Notes under the pieces: model-generated | The model's input: the letters and a program-made list of their open reading frames with translations, nothing else | What the model was told of the DNA's origin: nothing | Database searches by the model: none | Assembly: GCA_947070915.1 (NCBI GenBank) | Contig: CAMTDY010000008.1 | Coordinates: forward strand, 1 to 33,511 | DNA: 33,511 bases | Source: an uncultured Roseburia sp. | Lineage (GTDB): Bacteria > Bacillota > Clostridia > Lachnospirales > Lachnospiraceae | Direction of reading: 5' to 3' | Shown here: positions 31,869-33,511 of the stretch, in pieces | How positions within the stretch are numbered: the stretch's first letter is position 1 | How the letters are laid out: each line of letters starts with the position of its first letter | Translations under genes and position numbers: made by a program

Positions 31869-32873
31869 TTAAGAAGCTATAAAGCAGACCCATTCCTTTA
31901 AAGTCTCTTTTGAAAGAATTTGAAAATGATTTTGTTTCAGAGCGGTCTCCACTTCATCCGCCTTTGTATTTATGATGCCGGAGGAGATAAAGATCCCTCC
32001 TTCTTTCAGATGTGGGCGGAGAACACCGGACAGGGGGATGATGACATCGGCGAGGATATTTGCCACGATAATATCATATCCGCCTCCGATCTTTTCCCCG
32101 AGCGGTATGGTGTTAACTGGAGCATGGAAGGTGTAAGAGTGGTCAGAAGCCACATTGCCGATCAGATCTCCCGCAAAGAGCTGATAGGATTCTGGAGAGA
32201 TTTGATTCACGTGCATATTCTCTCTGGCGACTTCTACAGCTGTTTCATCGATATCTGTAGCGGTAGCATAGGAAGCGCCCATTTTCAGTGCCGAGATGGC
32301 GAGTATCCCGCTTCCACAGCCCACATCCAGGATGCGTTTGTCCTGACAGCCGATGCTGGAAAGTGCCTGGATGCAGAGTTTTGTAGTCTCGTGGGTGCCA
32401 GTTCCGAAAGCGATCCCCGGGTCGATATCGATCACGATATCCCTGTCAGGCTGGTAGTCTTCTAACGTACATGTCTCCCAGGTGGGTTTTACGATCACGT
32501 TGTCAGCGGCGCGGAAGGGTTTGAAAAAAGTCTTCCAGTTATTGATCCAGTCCTTGTCCTCCGTCTCAGAGAGGCTTACCGTGCCGCTTCCGATATTGGT
32601 ATAAGCTTTGATCTCCTGAAAAATTTCGTGAACCTGGAGCATGATCTTTTCCGGATTGCAGTCCTGGGGCTCCATGTAAAAGTGAACCTTGGCAGAACCA
32701 TCATTGGTTTCCGGGTCTGGCAGGATGTCCACATACATCTGTTTTTTCTCGGACTCGCTCAGTGGAAGATGGTCTTCGATCTCGATTCCTTCCACGCCGA
32801 TCTCATCCAACATATAGCTTAGGATATCCACCGCGTCGGTGTGAGTATCCAGTGTAAATTTGATCCACTTCAT
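31869..32873 (-). CDS. prmA: Ribosomal protein L11 methyltransferase
   Basis: PrmA methylates lysines and the N-terminus of ribosomal protein L11 using S-adenosylmethionine. The 334-residue product has the N-terminal substrate-recognition domain (MKWIKFTLDTHTDAVDILSY, IEIEDH) and a linker. The Rossmann methyltransferase domain shows DPGIAFGTGTHETTKLCIQA, ILDVGCGSGILAISALKMGA, ATDIDE and the catalytic-site motif IIVANILADVI. It is slightly longer than typical family members because of an insert near 235-255 (SYTFHAPVNTIPLGE). It starts 21 bases after the stop of the membrane-subunit gene, with AGGGGG in between. Confidence 0.93.
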   Translation of the reverse strand: MKWIKFTLDTHTDAVDILSYMLDEIGVEGIEIEDHLPLSESEKKQMYVDILPDPETNDGSAKVHFYMEPQDCNPEKIMLQVHEIFQEIKAYTNIGSGTVSLSETEDKDWINNWKTFFKPFRAADNVIVKPTWETCTLEDYQPDRDIVIDIDPGIAFGTGTHETTKLCIQALSSIGCQDKRILDVGCGSGILAISALKMGASYATATDIDETAVEVARENMHVNQISPESYQLFAGDLIGNVASDHSYTFHAPVNTIPLGEKIGGGYDIIVANILADVIIPLSGVLRPHLKEGGIFISSGIINTKADEVETALKQNHFQILSKETLKEWVCFIAS

Positions 32874-32894
32874 AAGGTGGTCCCCCTTTTTGAT

Positions 32895-33511
32895 TTATTG
32901 AAGAGTGGCAAGCAGATATACCAGTGCCGCCGTAAGTCCCAGTGCAAACAGGAGAAGTCCAAAGGAAACACTGTAGAGAACCAGTCTGGCAGCCCGGGAA
33001 AATTCGGTGGTTCCGACGGTAAACAGGTCCGCATAGGAAGCCCGGGATACCGGAGGCTTTTTCCGGATCTTTACATGCACCAGTGTGAAGACAGCATCAG
33101 CCAGTTTACCGGCAGTGTAGGCGAGAGGGTGGTCATTGCGCACATGGGACCGTCCCCCTGGCCGTAGCAGCGTCTTCATCATAAAGATGGAAAGACCGTC
33201 CATCAGGCGATCGGCAGCCCGGCTGAACAGAGCGCCGATAAAGGGCAGTATTTTTAAAAATACTGGTTTGTAGACCAGTTCTTCGATATCCAGCCAGGAA
33301 GGGTAAATATCGATATAACGGATATAGGAACGTCCCCCCCGGTTCTCCTGTTTCATGGTGCAGGTGCGGATGAAGACAAGATAGATCAGGGCGCCGATGG
33401 AGAGTGAGATCAGTATGCCTTTAAGGTTCTCCCACACGGGGATCAGCTGCAGCGCATCCGGATACAGTCCGATGGCAGGACAGAGAAAGCCAAGGGCATA
33501 GAGCAGGAATA
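32895..33511 (-). CDS. Partial NuoL/Mrp-like proton-conducting membrane subunit (C-terminus)
   Basis: Only the 3' end of this gene is in the window. The frame is open to the edge, about 205 residues. The GTG at 33437 is not a convincing start, because the frame continues upstream as FLLYALGFLCPAIGLYPDAL. Three hydrophobic segments are visible: near the edge, ILISLSIGALIYLVFIRTC, and VLYSVSFGLLLFALGLTAAL at the end. A soluble, basic stretch lies between the last two, with DIYPSWLDIEELVYKPVFLK. This is typical of the C-terminal end of complex I subunit 5, Mrp antiporter or Ech/formate-hydrogenlyase membrane subunits. Which complex it belongs to cannot be told from this fragment. Confidence 0.65.
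   Translation of the reverse strand, partial: FLLYALGFLCPAIGLYPDALQLIPVWENLKGILISLSIGALIYLVFIRTCTMKQENRGGRSYIRYIDIYPSWLDIEELVYKPVFLKILPFIGALFSRAADRLMDGLSIFMMKTLLRPGGRSHVRNDHPLAYTAGKLADAVFTLVHVKIRKKPPVSRASYADLFTVGTTEFSRAARLVLYSVSFGLLLFALGLTAALVYLLATLQ

Overview
The window looks like a chromosomal segment of a spore-forming Clostridia, most likely Lachnospiraceae. The reasons are family content and gene order: a SCIFF peptide with its radical SAM maturase, next to a TIGR04086-type membrane protein; a YtaF/MntP-like protein; the mbl-flhO-flhP order known from Bacillus; Spo0A-type boxes; and a cluster of proteins I believe match DUF5716/DUF5717, known mainly from Lachnospiraceae. No rRNA, tRNA, CRISPR array or complete insertion sequence was seen. 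The species cannot be named from sequence alone.

Layout. (1) 1-4711, visibly AT-richer and accessory: a RelE/ParE toxin-antitoxin pair, a palindrome, then a promoter region with three in-phase Spo0A-like boxes ahead of two secreted-protein genes. These are a CBM2-like/propeller protein that appears split by a frameshift, and an LRR protein. (2) 4697-7916: a Ca2+-type P-type ATPase (minus) divergent from a YtaF/MntP-like membrane protein. (3) 8065-16964: one tight plus-strand operon of seven genes. They are a membrane protein with a helical tail, a 1179-residue beta/helical protein, an Hsp70/actin-fold protein with degenerate phosphate loops, a helical-repeat protein, a coiled-coil membrane protein, a CBS-pair protein and thiE. 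(4) 16983-17834: a PHP phosphoesterase, convergent with thiE. (5) 17951-20054: TIGR04086-like protein, SCIFF precursor (46 residues) and maturase. (6) 20246-23277: mbl, flhO, flhP and a FlgJ-type rod-binding protein. (7) 23407-26861: recD2, comF and yvyF. (8) 26904-29076: UDP-galactopyranose mutase and a GT2 glycosyltransferase. (9) Minus strand 29238-33511: an ECF sigma factor and a membrane-tethered beta-propeller protein that may be its anti-sigma sensor, prmA, and the 3' part of a NuoL/Mrp-like subunit cut by the window edge.

Working together: regions 6 and 7 hold morphogenesis, flagellar rod and ComF-region genes in a Bacillus-like arrangement. Region 8 would supply and probably transfer sugars for a surface glycan. 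Region 3 is the best candidate for an undescribed system. A pseudo-Hsp70, a giant beta/helical partner, a TPR-like protein and two membrane proteins are co-transcribed and could form a membrane-associated assembly of unknown function. Region 1 suggests secreted surface proteins under Spo0A control.
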